Below are positions 16,282 through 25,558 of a stretch of 64,000 nucleotides of DNA, one piece after another (the first letter of the stretch is position 1; each line of letters begins with the position of its first letter). Where the stretch lies: positions 62,001-126,000 of the forward strand of contig NZ_MTHB01000126.1 in NCBI RefSeq assembly GCF_002220365.1, written 5' to 3'. The notes beneath the pieces were generated by a model that made no database searches, was not told the origin of the DNA, and saw only the letters and a program-made list of their open reading frames with translations. The DNA comes from Caballeronia sordidicola. GTDB taxonomy: Bacteria; Pseudomonadota; Gammaproteobacteria; Burkholderiales; Burkholderiaceae. Position numbers and translations under genes: made by a program.

Positions 16282-17649
16282 ATGCTCGACACACTCACTA
16301 CACGGATGGCGCGCGTCGTCAAGACGCTGCGCGGCGAAGCCCGGCTCACCGAGGCTAACACGCAGGAAATGCTGCGCGAAGTACGCCTGGCGCTGCTCGA
16401 GGCCGACGTCGCGTTGCCGGTAGTGCGCGAATTTATCGCGAAGGTGAAGGAAAAAGCGCTTGGCGAAGAAGTGCTGTCCAGCCTGTCGCCGGGTCAGGCG
16501 CTCGTCGGCGTCGTGCAGCGCGAGCTGACGGCGATCATCGGCGGGGATTACGAGGGTAAGGCCGTCGAGCTGAATCTCGCGGTCACGCCGCCGGCAATCA
16601 TCCTGATGGCCGGCCTGCAAGGCGCGGGTAAAACCACCACGTCGGGCAAGCTGGCCAAGTTGCTGCGCGAAAAGCACAAGAAAAAAGTGCTGACGGTGTC
16701 CGTCGACGTGTATCGTCCGGCCGCTATTCAGCAGTTGAAAACGGTGACCGAACAGGTCGGCGCGGACTTTTTTCCGTCGGAGCCGGATCAGAAGCCGGCG
16801 GATATTGCGCGTGCGGCGGTGGATTGGGCGAAACGCCATTTCCATGACGTGCTGATCGTCGATACAGCCGGCCGGCTCGGTATCGACGAAGCGATGATGA
16901 AGGAAATCAGCGAGCTTCACGCGATCCTGAAGCCGGCGGAAACGCTCTTCGTGGTCGACGCCATGCTCGGCCAGGACGCCGTGAACACCGCGAAGGCGTT
17001 CAGCGACGCGCTGCCGCTGACCGGCGTGGTGCTGACCAAGCTGGACGGCGATTCACGCGGTGGCGCGGCACTGTCAGTGCGCCACGTGACTGGCAAGCCG
17101 ATCAAGTTCGTGGGTGTCGCCGAAAAACTGGACGGGCTGGAAGTGTTCCACCCGGACCGGATGGCGAACCGGATTCTTGGCATGGGCGACATTCTCGCTT
17201 TGGTCGAGGAAGCGCAGAAAGGCGTGGATGGCGCGGCTGCGCAAAAACTCGCCGATAAAGTCAAGAAAGGCGGCGATTTCGACCTGAACGACTTCCGCGC
17301 GCAACTTGCGCAGATGAAGAACATGGGTGGTTTGTCGTCGCTGATGGACAAGCTGCCGGCCCAGTTCCAGCAGGCCGCGGCGGGCGCGAACATGGGCGTC
17401 GCTGAGAAACAGATGCGCCGGATGGAAGGCATCATCAATTCCATGACGTTGGTGGAACGCGCGAAACCCGATCTGATCAAGGCGCAGCGCAAGCGCCGTA
17501 TTGCAGCGGGCGCGGGCGTGCAGGTCCAGGAAGTCAACCGCATGCTCGCTCAATATGAGCAGATGCGCGGCATGATGAAAAAGCTGAAGGGCGGCAATCT
17601 GCAGAAAATGATGCGCGGCATGAAAGGCATGATGCCGGGCATGCGCTGA
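16282..17649 (+). CDS. ffh: Signal recognition particle protein Ffh
   Basis: This 455-residue GTPase binds 4.5S RNA and nascent signal sequences and delivers ribosomes to FtsY at the membrane. Domains in order: N domain, G domain with P-loop AGLQGAGKTTTSGKLA, VDTAGRLG and TKLDGDSRGGAA, and the Met-rich M domain ending MRGMKGMMPGMR. The start MLDTLTTRMARVVKTLRG gives the family's usual length and N-terminus. An in-frame extension to 16189 is not conserved-looking. It is divergent from the ypjD-like gene. Confidence 0.98.
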   Translation: MLDTLTTRMARVVKTLRGEARLTEANTQEMLREVRLALLEADVALPVVREFIAKVKEKALGEEVLSSLSPGQALVGVVQRELTAIIGGDYEGKAVELNLAVTPPAIILMAGLQGAGKTTTSGKLAKLLREKHKKKVLTVSVDVYRPAAIQQLKTVTEQVGADFFPSEPDQKPADIARAAVDWAKRHFHDVLIVDTAGRLGIDEAMMKEISELHAILKPAETLFVVDAMLGQDAVNTAKAFSDALPLTGVVLTKLDGDSRGGAALSVRHVTGKPIKFVGVAEKLDGLEVFHPDRMANRILGMGDILALVEEAQKGVDGAAAQKLADKVKKGGDFDLNDFRAQLAQMKNMGGLSSLMDKLPAQFQQAAAGANMGVAEKQMRRMEGIINSMTLVERAKPDLIKAQRKRRIAAGAGVQVQEVNRMLAQYEQMRGMMKKLKGGNLQKMMRGMKGMMPGMR

Positions 17650-17779
17650 AGTTTTCGATCTGGTTTGATTCAGCTTGTTTCGAATGGCCCGCATTTCGCT
17701 GAGGAACGCGGGTTTATCATGTGGCGCTTAGCGCCTCGTTTCCCCTATTTTTAGCTCTACACCCTCGCCGCCTGCCCTT

Positions 17780-18331
17780 ATGAATCGCGAAGAAGCACTC
17801 CATATATTCAGCCACTCCGAAGAGATCGTTTCGGCTCAAGACGTGACCGCGTCGATCGAAAGCATGGCGAAAGCCATCGGCGCGAGCACGGGCGAAGAGT
17901 TCCCACTCGTGCTGTCCGTCATGGGCGGCGCGGCTGTGTTCACCGGCATGTTGCTGCCGCATCTCGATTTTCCGCTCGAGTTCGACTACATCCATTTGAC
18001 GCGGTATCGGAACACGACCAAAGGTGGCGACAAGATGGAGTGGCGCGTGGCGCCGGCGGAAGCGGTGAAGGATCGTGTCGTCCTGGTGCTCGACGACATC
18101 CTGGATGAGGGCGAAACCATGGCCGCCATCCGCGACCGCATCATGGCCATGGGCGCGAAGAAATTCCTCTCGGCGGTGCTGTGCGAGAAGCTCATCAATA
18201 AACCGAAACCCCTGCGGCCGGACTTTTGCGGCTTCGAAGTGCCGGACCGGTACGTGTTCGGCTGCGGTATGGACGCGAAGGGATACTGGCGCAACCTGCC
18301 GAGTATCCGGGCACTGACGGAAGACGCATGA
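17780..18331 (+). CDS. Hypoxanthine-guanine phosphoribosyltransferase
   Basis: This 183-residue type I phosphoribosyltransferase salvages hypoxanthine or guanine using PRPP. The PRPP loop VVLVLDDILDEGETM spans about residues 100-114, and a purine-site region PDRYVFGCGMDAKGYWRNL lies near the C-terminus. It lies 130 bp after ffh on the same strand. A strong bidirectional terminator follows, shared with the convergent MarC-type gene. Substrate preference between hypoxanthine and guanine cannot be read from the sequence. Confidence 0.92.
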   Translation: MNREEALHIFSHSEEIVSAQDVTASIESMAKAIGASTGEEFPLVLSVMGGAAVFTGMLLPHLDFPLEFDYIHLTRYRNTTKGGDKMEWRVAPAEAVKDRVVLVLDDILDEGETMAAIRDRIMAMGAKKFLSAVLCEKLINKPKPLRPDFCGFEVPDRYVFGCGMDAKGYWRNLPSIRALTEDA

Positions 18332-18404
18332 TTCGTCGTCGCTAGCGTTTGAGGTGCGGCGAATAGCCGCATGATCCGCTTGGTGATGTTCAGTGCTCGA
18401 AATC

Positions 18405-18440
18405 AAAAGGCCGTTTCAACGTGAGTTGAAACGGCCTTTT
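18405..18440. terminator. Bidirectional terminator between the phosphoribosyltransferase and marC-like genes
   Basis: AAAAGGCCGTTTCAAC and GTTGAAACGGCCTTTT are perfect 16-base arms around a GTGA loop. The flanking A and T runs allow use on both strands, matching the convergent gene arrangement. Confidence 0.95.
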
Positions 18441-18501
18441 TACACTTTGTACATTCACCACCCTGAAAACCGCGGCAAACGTGCTCCTCGTTGGTCTTCA
18501 G

Positions 18502-19113
18502 TCAGCCATTCGCAGCCAGTTGATGCACGAAGGTTCGTATTCCAGTGAGGATCATTTCCACCGATATTGCGACGAGCACCAATCCCATCAGCCGTTCGAA
18601 CGCCGTGACGGCGCGTTCGCCCAGCCAATGCTGGATCTTCTCGGCCAGCACCAGCACGACGGCGCAGACCATCATGGTAACCGTCAGTGCTCCGATCCAT
18701 TCCCACATCTGCCCGGGCGCCTGCGATGTCAGCAGCATCACCGTCGCCAGTGCCGACGGACCGGCCAGCGCGGGAATAGCCAGCGGGACGATCAGCGGTT
18801 CGCCACCACGTGAATCACCGCCCATTGGACCGTCGGGATGCGGAAAAATCATGCGCAAAGCGATCAGGAACAACACGATTCCGCCGCCCAGCCGCAACGA
18901 CAAATCCGTGAGGCTCATCGCGCGTAGAAAGCGGTCACCGACCAGCATGAACACCAACAAGATCCCGAAAGCGATGGCGACTTCTCGCAAGATAACGACC
19001 CGCCGGCGTTCCTTCGCCACCCCACGCAACGCGTTGATGAAGATCGGGATATTGCCGAGCGGGTCGGTGATCAGGATGAGCAGCACCGTCGCCGAGAGGA
19101 AGTTGTACTGCAC
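18502..19113 (-). CDS. MarC-family integral membrane protein
   Basis: This 203-residue protein has about six membrane helices. The family signature LLILITDPLGNIPIFINAL is at the N-terminus, and VPLAIPALAGPSALATVMLL lies in the middle. MarC/YchE-type proteins are conserved inner-membrane proteins of unsettled function; an antibiotic-resistance role was proposed and later doubted. The start is a GTG directly abutting the proS stop (TAAGTG), so it is almost certainly cotranscribed and coupled with proS. Confidence 0.9.
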   Translation of the reverse strand: MQYNFLSATVLLILITDPLGNIPIFINALRGVAKERRRVVILREVAIAFGILLVFMLVGDRFLRAMSLTDLSLRLGGGIVLFLIALRMIFPHPDGPMGGDSRGGEPLIVPLAIPALAGPSALATVMLLTSQAPGQMWEWIGALTVTMMVCAVVLVLAEKIQHWLGERAVTAFERLMGLVLVAISVEMILTGIRTFVHQLAANG

Positions 19114-20862
19114 TTACTGGGTCACTCCACGGGCAAGCGCAGCGCGCACCTTCTCGATCACGACGTTCGCCGCGTCGTCCACCGGCAACAGGGTGGCTTC
19201 TGCATCGCGTCGTGCTTGATACTCGAGCTTGCCTTCCTTGAGCCCGCGGTCACCGATCACCAGCCGATGCGGCACACCGATCAGCTCCCAATCCGCGAAC
19301 ATCACGCCCGGACGCTCGCCGCGATCGTCCAGCACCACGTCGATACCCGCAGCCTGGAGCGCTGCGTAGAGCTTGTCGGCCTGCTCGCGAACTGCTTCGC
19401 TGCGGTCGTAGCCCATCGGGCACAACACGACTTCGAACGGTGCAATCGACTCCGGCCAGATGATGCCCTTGCCGTCGAAGTTCTGTTCGATCGCGGCGCC
19501 CAGGATCCGCGTGATGCCGATCCCGTAGCAGCCCATTTGCATGGGTGCGGGCTTGCCGTTTTCATCGAGGAACGACGCGCCCATGGCATCCGAATACTTG
19601 GTGCCGAGTTGGAACACGTGGCCCACTTCAATGCCGCGGCAGATTTCCAGCACGCCCTTGCCGTCCGGCGACGGATCGCCTGCCAGCACATTACGGATAT
19701 CCGCCACGACCGGTTCCGGCAGATCGCGGCCCCAGTTCACGCCGGTGGTGTGATAGTCGACCTCATTTGAGCCGACCACGAAGTCGCTCATGTTCGCGAC
19801 CGTGCGGTCCGCAATCACCTTGATCGGCTTCTTCGTGTTGAGTGGGCCGAGATATCCGGGCGGCGTGCCGAACGTATCGATAATTTCAGCTTCCGTCGCA
19901 AAGCGATAACCCGCCAGACCCGGCTGCTTGTTCGCCTTGATATCGTTCAGCGAATGATCGCCGCGCAGCATCAATAGCCAGATGGTCGGCTCGGCACTTT
20001 CGTTTTCCGTCGCGAGGATGATCGACTTGATCGTGCGTTCCAGCGGAATGTTCAGCCATTGCGCGACCGCCTCGCACTTCGCCTTGCCCGGCGTAGCCGT
20101 CTTCTTCATCTCTTCCTTGGGCGCCGCACGCGTGGCGTTCAACGGCAGCGCATCGGCGGCTTCCACGTTTGCCGCGTAATCCGAGGTCGGGCAATACGCG
20201 ATTGCGTCTTCGCCGGTGTCGGCGATCACGTGGAACTCATGCGAACCACTGCCGCCGATCGAGCCGTTATCGGCCGCGACCGCGCGGAATTCCAGGCCGA
20301 TGCGCGTGAACACGCGCACGTAGGCATCGAACATTTTCTTGTACGACTCGGCGAGGCCTGCCTGATCGCGGTCGAAGGAATACGCGTCCTTCATGATGAA
20401 TTCGCGCCCGCGCATCACGCCGAAACGCGGCCGGATTTCATCGCGGAACTTGGTCTGGATCTGGTAGAAATTGACCGGCAGTTGGCGATAACTCTTGATC
20501 TCGCGCCGCGCAATGTCCGTCACCACTTCTTCGTGCGTCGGTCCGATCACGAAATCGCGGTCATGACGGTCCTTGATACGCAGCAGTTCGGGGCCGTACT
20601 GTTCCCAGCGCGCCGATTCCTGCCAGAGTTCGGCCGGCTGCACCGCGGGCATCAACAATTCGAGCGCGCCGGCCCGGTTCATTTCTTCACGCACGATTGT
20701 CTCCACCTTGCGGATGGAGCGCAGGCCGATAGGCAGGTAACTGTAGATCCCACCGGCCACGCGGCGAATCATGCCCGCACGCATCATGAGTTGGTGGCTG
20801 ACGATTTCCGCGTCGGTGGGAGCTTCCTTCAGGGTGCCGATAAAGAAACGGGATGCTTTCAT
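19114..20862 (-). CDS. proS: Prolyl-tRNA synthetase ProS
   Basis: This 582-residue class II aminoacyl-tRNA synthetase charges tRNA-Pro; a tRNA-Pro gene also occurs in this window. Motif 1 is near LELLMPAVQPAELWQES and motif 2 is FRDEIRPRFGVMRGREF. The bacterial YbaK-like editing insertion, which clears Ala-tRNA-Pro, is near the middle (CEAVAQWLNIPLERTIKSI). The C-terminal anticodon-binding domain follows. The divergent neighbour is rppH, a usual arrangement in this group. Confidence 0.97.
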   Translation of the reverse strand: MKASRFFIGTLKEAPTDAEIVSHQLMMRAGMIRRVAGGIYSYLPIGLRSIRKVETIVREEMNRAGALELLMPAVQPAELWQESARWEQYGPELLRIKDRHDRDFVIGPTHEEVVTDIARREIKSYRQLPVNFYQIQTKFRDEIRPRFGVMRGREFIMKDAYSFDRDQAGLAESYKKMFDAYVRVFTRIGLEFRAVAADNGSIGGSGSHEFHVIADTGEDAIAYCPTSDYAANVEAADALPLNATRAAPKEEMKKTATPGKAKCEAVAQWLNIPLERTIKSIILATENESAEPTIWLLMLRGDHSLNDIKANKQPGLAGYRFATEAEIIDTFGTPPGYLGPLNTKKPIKVIADRTVANMSDFVVGSNEVDYHTTGVNWGRDLPEPVVADIRNVLAGDPSPDGKGVLEICRGIEVGHVFQLGTKYSDAMGASFLDENGKPAPMQMGCYGIGITRILGAAIEQNFDGKGIIWPESIAPFEVVLCPMGYDRSEAVREQADKLYAALQAAGIDVVLDDRGERPGVMFADWELIGVPHRLVIGDRGLKEGKLEYQARRDAEATLLPVDDAANVVIEKVRAALARGVTQ

Positions 20863-21054
20863 TCAAAAATTTTCCAATGCGGGAGCGCGTCGGTTGAATG
20901 GGCTTATCGCCCAAACCTGCGGAACATGCAGAACGTGCGGAACGAGTGAACGACGGGACAGCAATGCGGCAAGGCCTCGGCCGACCGCCCCGGCGCCCAG
21001 GCGAAGCGAACCCCGATTCGGGTTCGTGCCGGTGCGCCAGGCCCGTTATCTGTT

Positions 21055-21060
21055 TATAAT
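21055..21060 (+). promoter_or_regulatory. -10 element upstream of rppH
   Basis: A perfect TATAAT lies 33 bases before the rppH ATG. No good -35 is visible at 16-18 bases. An AAGGTGG Shine-Dalgarno follows 4 bases before the start codon. Confidence 0.45.
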
Positions 21061-21093
21061 CAAAGCAATTTTAAAGGATTCGAAGGTGGTTGT

Positions 21094-21744
21094 ATGCTGG
21101 ATCGTGAAGGCTTTCGCCCGAACGTCGGCATCATCCTCTTGAACGCGCACAACGAAGTGTTTTGGGGCAAGCGGCTGCGTGAACATTCCTGGCAGTTTCC
21201 GCAGGGGGGCATCAAGTACGGCGAGACCCCCGTGCAAGCGATGTATCGGGAGTTACACGAAGAAACCGGTTTGCTTCCGGAGCACGTCAAGGTCGTGGGC
21301 CGAACCCGCGACTGGCTGCGTTATGAGGTGCCGGACAAGTTCATCAAGCGCGAGGTGCGCGGGCATTATCGCGGACAGAAACAGATCTGGTTTTTGTTAC
21401 GCATGGTAGGCCGCGACTGTGACATTTGTTTGCGTGCGACTGATCATCCGGAATTCGATGCCTGGCGGTGGAATGAGTATTGGGTCCCGCTCGACGCGGT
21501 GATCGAGTTCAAGCGGGATGTATATCAGCTTGCGCTCACGGAACTTTCTCGCTTCTTGAGGCGAGCAGTTGTGCGCGCTGAGCGCGCGGAGCGGATGGCG
21601 CATCACGCCAATCGTTATCCGCGATTGATTCAGGGCATGACCATGGAGGACGCGGCCGTTTCTGCTAACGGCGGCATCGTTCAGGCAGAATGTTCGGTGA
21701 CCGAAGAGCTGCACATCTACGCACAACGTCCTTTGCGGGATTAG
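21094..21744 (+). CDS. rppH: RNA pyrophosphohydrolase RppH
   Basis: This 216-residue Nudix hydrolase removes pyrophosphate from 5'-triphosphorylated mRNA, which starts 5'-end-dependent decay. The Nudix box runs from about residue 38 to 60 with GGIKYGE and RELHEETGL. The family N-terminus MLDREGFRPNVGIILLN and the block WVPLDAVIEFKRDVY are present. The C-terminal ~50 residues beyond the core are the longer tail seen in betaproteobacteria. It has a good Shine-Dalgarno and is followed by its own terminator. Confidence 0.96.
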   Translation: MLDREGFRPNVGIILLNAHNEVFWGKRLREHSWQFPQGGIKYGETPVQAMYRELHEETGLLPEHVKVVGRTRDWLRYEVPDKFIKREVRGHYRGQKQIWFLLRMVGRDCDICLRATDHPEFDAWRWNEYWVPLDAVIEFKRDVYQLALTELSRFLRRAVVRAERAERMAHHANRYPRLIQGMTMEDAAVSANGGIVQAECSVTEELHIYAQRPLRD

Positions 21745-21759
21745 GACGTGTGTCATTCG

Positions 21760-21793
21760 AAGCGGCGGTGCGGCAACGCACGCCGCTTTTTTT
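21760..21793 (+). terminator. Rho-independent terminator after rppH
   Basis: AAGCGGCG-GTGCG pairs with CGCAC-GCCGCTT (one bulged G) around a GCAA loop and is followed by seven T. It lies 16 bases after the rppH stop. Confidence 0.88.
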
Positions 21794-21923
21794 CGTGCAG
21801 CGTCGAAGGCTGGGCTTGCGTGTTTGCCATGCCGGCAGGGTCCTTAGCGGGACAATTGCGGCGCTTTTCACGCGGCACGATCGATTTGCAGTCGCTTCTG
21901 CATCAACCTCAGGAAATCAAGAA

Positions 21924-22478
21924 TTGAAAGCCATTGCATTATTCGCGGCATCCGCGGCAGCCCTTGCCGTGCTCGCCGGTTGCGGCAGCCCCAAGCCGAC
22001 AAACAAGGACGACAGCGCGTTCGTCTATCTCATGGACCGCCAGCCGAACTGGGTCGAAAACACGGTCGACACCCTGCCGCCTTTGCCGCAGGACGCGAAT
22101 CTCCTGGAGATCACGGTGTCGGAAAATACGCCACTGAGTTTTTTCGTCGATAAAAACTCGCTCACCGTAGGATCCGACGGTGTCATCCGCTACACGATTG
22201 TCGTGAAAAGCCCGGCAGGCGCGCGCAACGTCAATTACGAAGGCATTCGCTGCGACAACTATAACTGGCGCCTGTATGCGAGCATTAATGAGGACCAGAC
22301 CGGCTGGGACCGCGCGGTCGAGAACGATTTCCGACGCATCGAAAACGGCGAGTTGAACTCCTATCACGCAGCGCTGTATCAGGATTACTTCTGCGCAAAC
22401 AAGCTGCCGACAGGCTCGGCTAAGCAGATTGTGCAGAACATCCAGATGAAGCGAACCGCAGTTTCGAACTATCACTAG
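21924..22478 (+). CDS. CNP1-like family lipoprotein
   Basis: This 184-residue protein has a signal peptide and lipobox LAGC near residues 15-18. The body resembles the CNP1-like family (named after a Neisseria cryptic protein): YLMDRQPNWVENTV, VIRYTIVVKSPAGARNV and YEGIRCDNYNWRLYAS. I start it at TTG 21924, 8 bases after AGGA, because this gives a proper signal peptide; no ATG in frame lies nearby. It is probably an outer-membrane or periplasmic lipoprotein of unknown role. Confidence 0.82.
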   Translation: MKAIALFAASAAALAVLAGCGSPKPTNKDDSAFVYLMDRQPNWVENTVDTLPPLPQDANLLEITVSENTPLSFFVDKNSLTVGSDGVIRYTIVVKSPAGARNVNYEGIRCDNYNWRLYASINEDQTGWDRAVENDFRRIENGELNSYHAALYQDYFCANKLPTGSAKQIVQNIQMKRTAVSNYH

Positions 22479-22497
22479 GCCGAAAGGCTGGTGAAGA

Positions 22498-22531
22498 AGC
22501 CCGCTGCGTCTGACGGTCAGCGGGCTTTTTT
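22498..22531 (+). terminator. Rho-independent terminator after the CNP1-like gene
   Basis: AGCCCGCTG and CAGCGGGCT form a 9-bp perfect stem with an 11-base loop, followed by a T-run. It begins 20 bases after the stop. Confidence 0.92.
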
Positions 22532-22709
22532 GTGGGCGCGGCGGCGGCGCGCGGCGCGATGACCGGCATCTAACGCTGGGCGATCTCACGCAGCGAGACT
22601 GCGAAGAATCTTAGGACCAGTAGATAGCTCAATAGGAAAATTTCGGCAGATAGTGGCGCTTGACGATCGCATGAATCCGAAAAATCTATGTTTTTCGACC
22701 GAAATTAAG

Positions 22710-22739
22710 CCAAAAAGCCGCCTATTGGCGGCTTTTTGG
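22710..22739 (-). terminator. Rho-independent terminator after proB
   Basis: CCAAAAAGCCGCC and GGCGGCTTTTTGG are perfect 13-base arms around a 4-base loop. On the minus strand the stem follows the proB stop by about 21 bases and carries a U-rich 3' arm. Confidence 0.9.
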
Positions 22740-22760
22740 TTTCAACGCGTGCAGTACCGC

Positions 22761-23879
22761 TTACCCCAGCACCAGATTGTCCCGATGAATCAGCTCGGGT
22801 TCAAGCATATAACCCAGCACCGTTTCGATTTCACCACTCGGCCGACGCTGGATCAACCGTGCCTCCGAACTGCTGTAATTCGTAATGCCGCGCGCCACTT
22901 CCTGACCGCCCGGGTTCATGCACGCGATCACTTCCCCGCGCTCGAACGCACCGTGAACCTCGATCACGCCAATTGGCAGCAAGCTTTTACCGTCCGCAGT
23001 GAGCTTCTCGACCGCACCGTGGTCAATAACCACGTGGCCACGCACCTGCAGATGATCGGCCATCCATTGCTTGCGCGCCGCCATACGGGCCGTACGCGCC
23101 ATTAATTGTGTACCGATCATCTCGCCCGATGCCAGCCGGGTCAGGACATCCGACTCCCGCCCGCTCGCGATCACCGTATTCGCGCCGCTGTGGGCCGCGC
23201 GTTTCGCCGCGAGAATCTTCGTCAGCATGCCGCCGCGTCCCAGGCTTGAACCCGCGCCGCCTGCCATGGCCTCGAGTTCCGGCGTGCCCGCGTCGGCCTG
23301 TTCAACCAGCGTGGCCGTGGGGTCGTGCCGCGGATCAGCGGTAAACAAACCGCGCTGATCGGTGAGGATAATCAGCGCGTCGCCTTCTATTAGGTTCGCC
23401 ACCAGCGCGCCGAGCGTGTCGTTGTCGCCGAATTTGATTTCGTCGGTGATAACGGTGTCGTTTTCATTGATGATCGGCACGCAACCCAGGCGCAGCAAGG
23501 TAAGCAGCGTCGAGCGTGCGTTCAGGTAGCGTTCGCGGTCGGCGAGATCGGCGTGCGTGAGAAGAATCTGCGCGGTGCGCATGCCGTGCTTGCCGAAACT
23601 GCTTTCGTAGACTTGCGCCAGACCCATCTGTCCAACGGCAGCGGCAGCCTGCAACTCGTCAATTTCGCGCGGCCGCTTCGTCCAGCCCAGCCGATGAATA
23701 CCCTCGGCGATCGCGCCGGAACTGACCAGCACGACTTCCTTTCCCTGCGCGCGCAACGCTGCAATCTGCGCAGCCCAGCGCGCAATGGCCGCGTGGTCGA
23801 GCCCGCGCCCGTCGTTGGTCACCAGGCTCGATCCTACTTTCACTACGAGTCGCTTCGAAGCGGCTATGACGGAACGCAT
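22761..23879 (-). CDS. proB: Glutamate 5-kinase ProB
   Basis: This enzyme phosphorylates glutamate in the first step of proline synthesis. The amino-acid kinase domain carries KRLVVKVGSSLVTNDG, EVVLVSSGAIAEG, the substrate block INENDTVITDEIKFGDNDTL and the GGAGSSLGRGGM loop. A C-terminal PUA domain follows (about residues 280-370). I use the start MRSVIAASKR (372 residues), which matches family N-termini; an ATG 9 bases upstream (23888) sits only 2 bases from GGAG. It lies downstream of obgE on the same strand. Confidence 0.95.
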   Translation of the reverse strand: MRSVIAASKRLVVKVGSSLVTNDGRGLDHAAIARWAAQIAALRAQGKEVVLVSSGAIAEGIHRLGWTKRPREIDELQAAAAVGQMGLAQVYESSFGKHGMRTAQILLTHADLADRERYLNARSTLLTLLRLGCVPIINENDTVITDEIKFGDNDTLGALVANLIEGDALIILTDQRGLFTADPRHDPTATLVEQADAGTPELEAMAGGAGSSLGRGGMLTKILAAKRAAHSGANTVIASGRESDVLTRLASGEMIGTQLMARTARMAARKQWMADHLQVRGHVVIDHGAVEKLTADGKSLLPIGVIEVHGAFERGEVIACMNPGGQEVARGITNYSSSEARLIQRRPSGEIETVLGYMLEPELIHRDNLVLG

Positions 23880-23927
23880 CTGACGCATTTCTCCTCGGAT
23901 ATGCCTCGATAAGCACGGGCCAAACTT

Positions 23928-25064
23928 TTACGCTTCGTCTTCGTCCTGGTCTTCGTCGATCTCCGGCGCGGGCTGGGGTGTCACGACGGCAGGTTCGTCG
24001 CGAAAACGCACGTCCGCTGCGAGATCTTCAGCTTCTGCCGCCCGCGACGCATCCGAATTCTTCGAGATGTAATCGAAGATGGCATAGGTCAGACTTTCGC
24101 AACCCTGACCCGTCAGCGCCGAGATTTCGAACACCGGGCCGTCCCATTCGTAACGCTTGATGAAGTCTGCCACTCGCGATTTACGGTCTTCGTCCGGCAC
24201 CATGTCGAGCTTGTTCAGCACAAGCCAGCGTGGTTTTTCGTACAGCGCTTCGTCATATTTGCGCAATTCATTGACGATCGCACGCGCTTCCACGACGGGA
24301 TCCACTGCGTCGTCGAACGGGGCCAGATCGACGAGATGCAGCAGCACGCCGGTGCGCTGCAAGTGGCGCAGGAACCGGTGACCCAGACCCGCGCCTTCCG
24401 CTGCACCTTCGATCAAGCCCGGAATGTCGGCGATCACGAAGCTCTTTTCCGGTCCCACACGCACCACGCCAAGATTCGGCGCGAGCGTGGTAAACGGATA
24501 GTCGGCAATTTTCGGCCGCGCATTCGACACCGCCGTGATGAACGTGGACTTGCCAGCGTTCGGCATGCCGAGCAAACCGACGTCGGCGAGCACTTTCAGC
24601 TCGAGACGCAGCATGCGCCGGTCGCCGGGCTTGCCTTCCGTCTTCTGACGCGGCGCGCGGTTCGTACTCGACTTGAAGTGCAGGTTGCCGAGACCGCCCG
24701 CACCGCCGTGCGCGATCAGCACGCTCTGGTTGTGCTCGGTCAGGTCCGCGATCAACTCGCCCGTTTCCGTGTCCGCGATGATTGTCCCGACCGGCATGCG
24801 CAAGATGATGTCGTCGCCGCCCTTGCCGTAACAGTCGGCGCCGCGGCCGTTTTCGCCGTTGCGCGCCTGATGTTTCTTCGCGTACCGATAGTCGATCAGC
24901 GTGTTGATATTGCGGTCCGCAACCGCATACACGCTGCCGCCCCGGCCACCGTCGCCGCCGTCCGGTCCGCCGAACGGGACGAACTTCTCGCGCCGCATCG
25001 ACGCGCTGCCATCCCCTCCGTCGCCGGCGATGACTTCAATTCTCGCTTCGTCAATGAACTTCAT
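23928..25064 (-). CDS. obgE: Obg-family GTPase ObgE/CgtA
   Basis: This 378-residue essential GTPase associates with the 50S subunit and links ribosome assembly to growth control. The glycine-rich Obg domain covers about residues 1-158 (KFVPFGGPDGGDGGRGGSV). The G domain has G1 GMPNAGKST (166-174), switch region YPFTTLAPNLG, DIPGLIEGA and NKLD. An acidic C-terminal tail ends EIDEDQDEDEA. The start at 25064 follows GGAG by 6 bases. It is third in the rplU-rpmA-obgE operon, with a terminator-like hairpin before it. Confidence 0.97.
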   Translation of the reverse strand: MKFIDEARIEVIAGDGGDGSASMRREKFVPFGGPDGGDGGRGGSVYAVADRNINTLIDYRYAKKHQARNGENGRGADCYGKGGDDIILRMPVGTIIADTETGELIADLTEHNQSVLIAHGGAGGLGNLHFKSSTNRAPRQKTEGKPGDRRMLRLELKVLADVGLLGMPNAGKSTFITAVSNARPKIADYPFTTLAPNLGVVRVGPEKSFVIADIPGLIEGAAEGAGLGHRFLRHLQRTGVLLHLVDLAPFDDAVDPVVEARAIVNELRKYDEALYEKPRWLVLNKLDMVPDEDRKSRVADFIKRYEWDGPVFEISALTGQGCESLTYAIFDYISKNSDASRAAEAEDLAADVRFRDEPAVVTPQPAPEIDEDQDEDEA

Positions 25065-25190
25065 GAGTTGCTCCGTCCCGTGTTTCAGCGGTGTTCCGCC
25101 ATTCTGCCGCGACCGGCCGATGCCAGCCACTAGGCCATTCGATATATGCCACTCTGGCCAAGCCAATAAAGCTCAAATAAAGCCGGCCAA

Positions 25191-25219
25191 TAAAAAAAGC
25201 CCCGCGAACTTCGCGGGGC
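25191..25219 (-). terminator. Hairpin with U-run between rpmA and obgE
   Basis: GCCCCGCGAA and TTCGCGGGGC are exact complements around one base, followed on the minus strand by a run of seven U. It lies 36 bases past the rpmA stop. It would reduce read-through into obgE, giving higher ribosomal protein output than ObgE. Confidence 0.85.
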
Positions 25220-25254
25220 CTGTTCCGGTCCTGAAGCCCGTGCCTGGATAATTC

Positions 25255-25515
25255 TTAGGCAGCCGGGACGACGTTGACCAGATGCTTCTTTGCTGCGCCC
25301 TTCGTCGAAAAATTGACGTGGCCGTCGGTCAGCGCGAACAAGGTGTGATCCTTGCCCATGCCGACGTTGTCGCCCGGGTGCATGCGCGTACCGCGTTGGC
25401 GAACAATGATGCCGCCTGCGTTGATAGCCTGGCCGCCGTAAACCTTCACGCCGAGGCGCTTTGATTCAGAGTCGCGACCATTGCGGGATGACCCGCCTGC
25501 TTTTTTGTGTGCCAT
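25255..25515 (-). CDS. rpmA: 50S ribosomal protein L27
   Basis: The 86-residue protein begins MAHKKAGGSSRNGRDS, followed by ESKRLGVKVYGGQ, the standard L27 N-terminus. Its flexible tail reaches the peptidyl-transferase centre. Length and sequence are normal. It is 43 bp after rplU on the same strand. Confidence 0.99.
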   Translation of the reverse strand: MAHKKAGGSSRNGRDSESKRLGVKVYGGQAINAGGIIVRQRGTRMHPGDNVGMGKDHTLFALTDGHVNFSTKGAAKKHLVNVVPAA

Positions 25516-25558
25516 TTAATAGCTCCTTGACCGTTTAGCTTAATCGACTCGACGACGC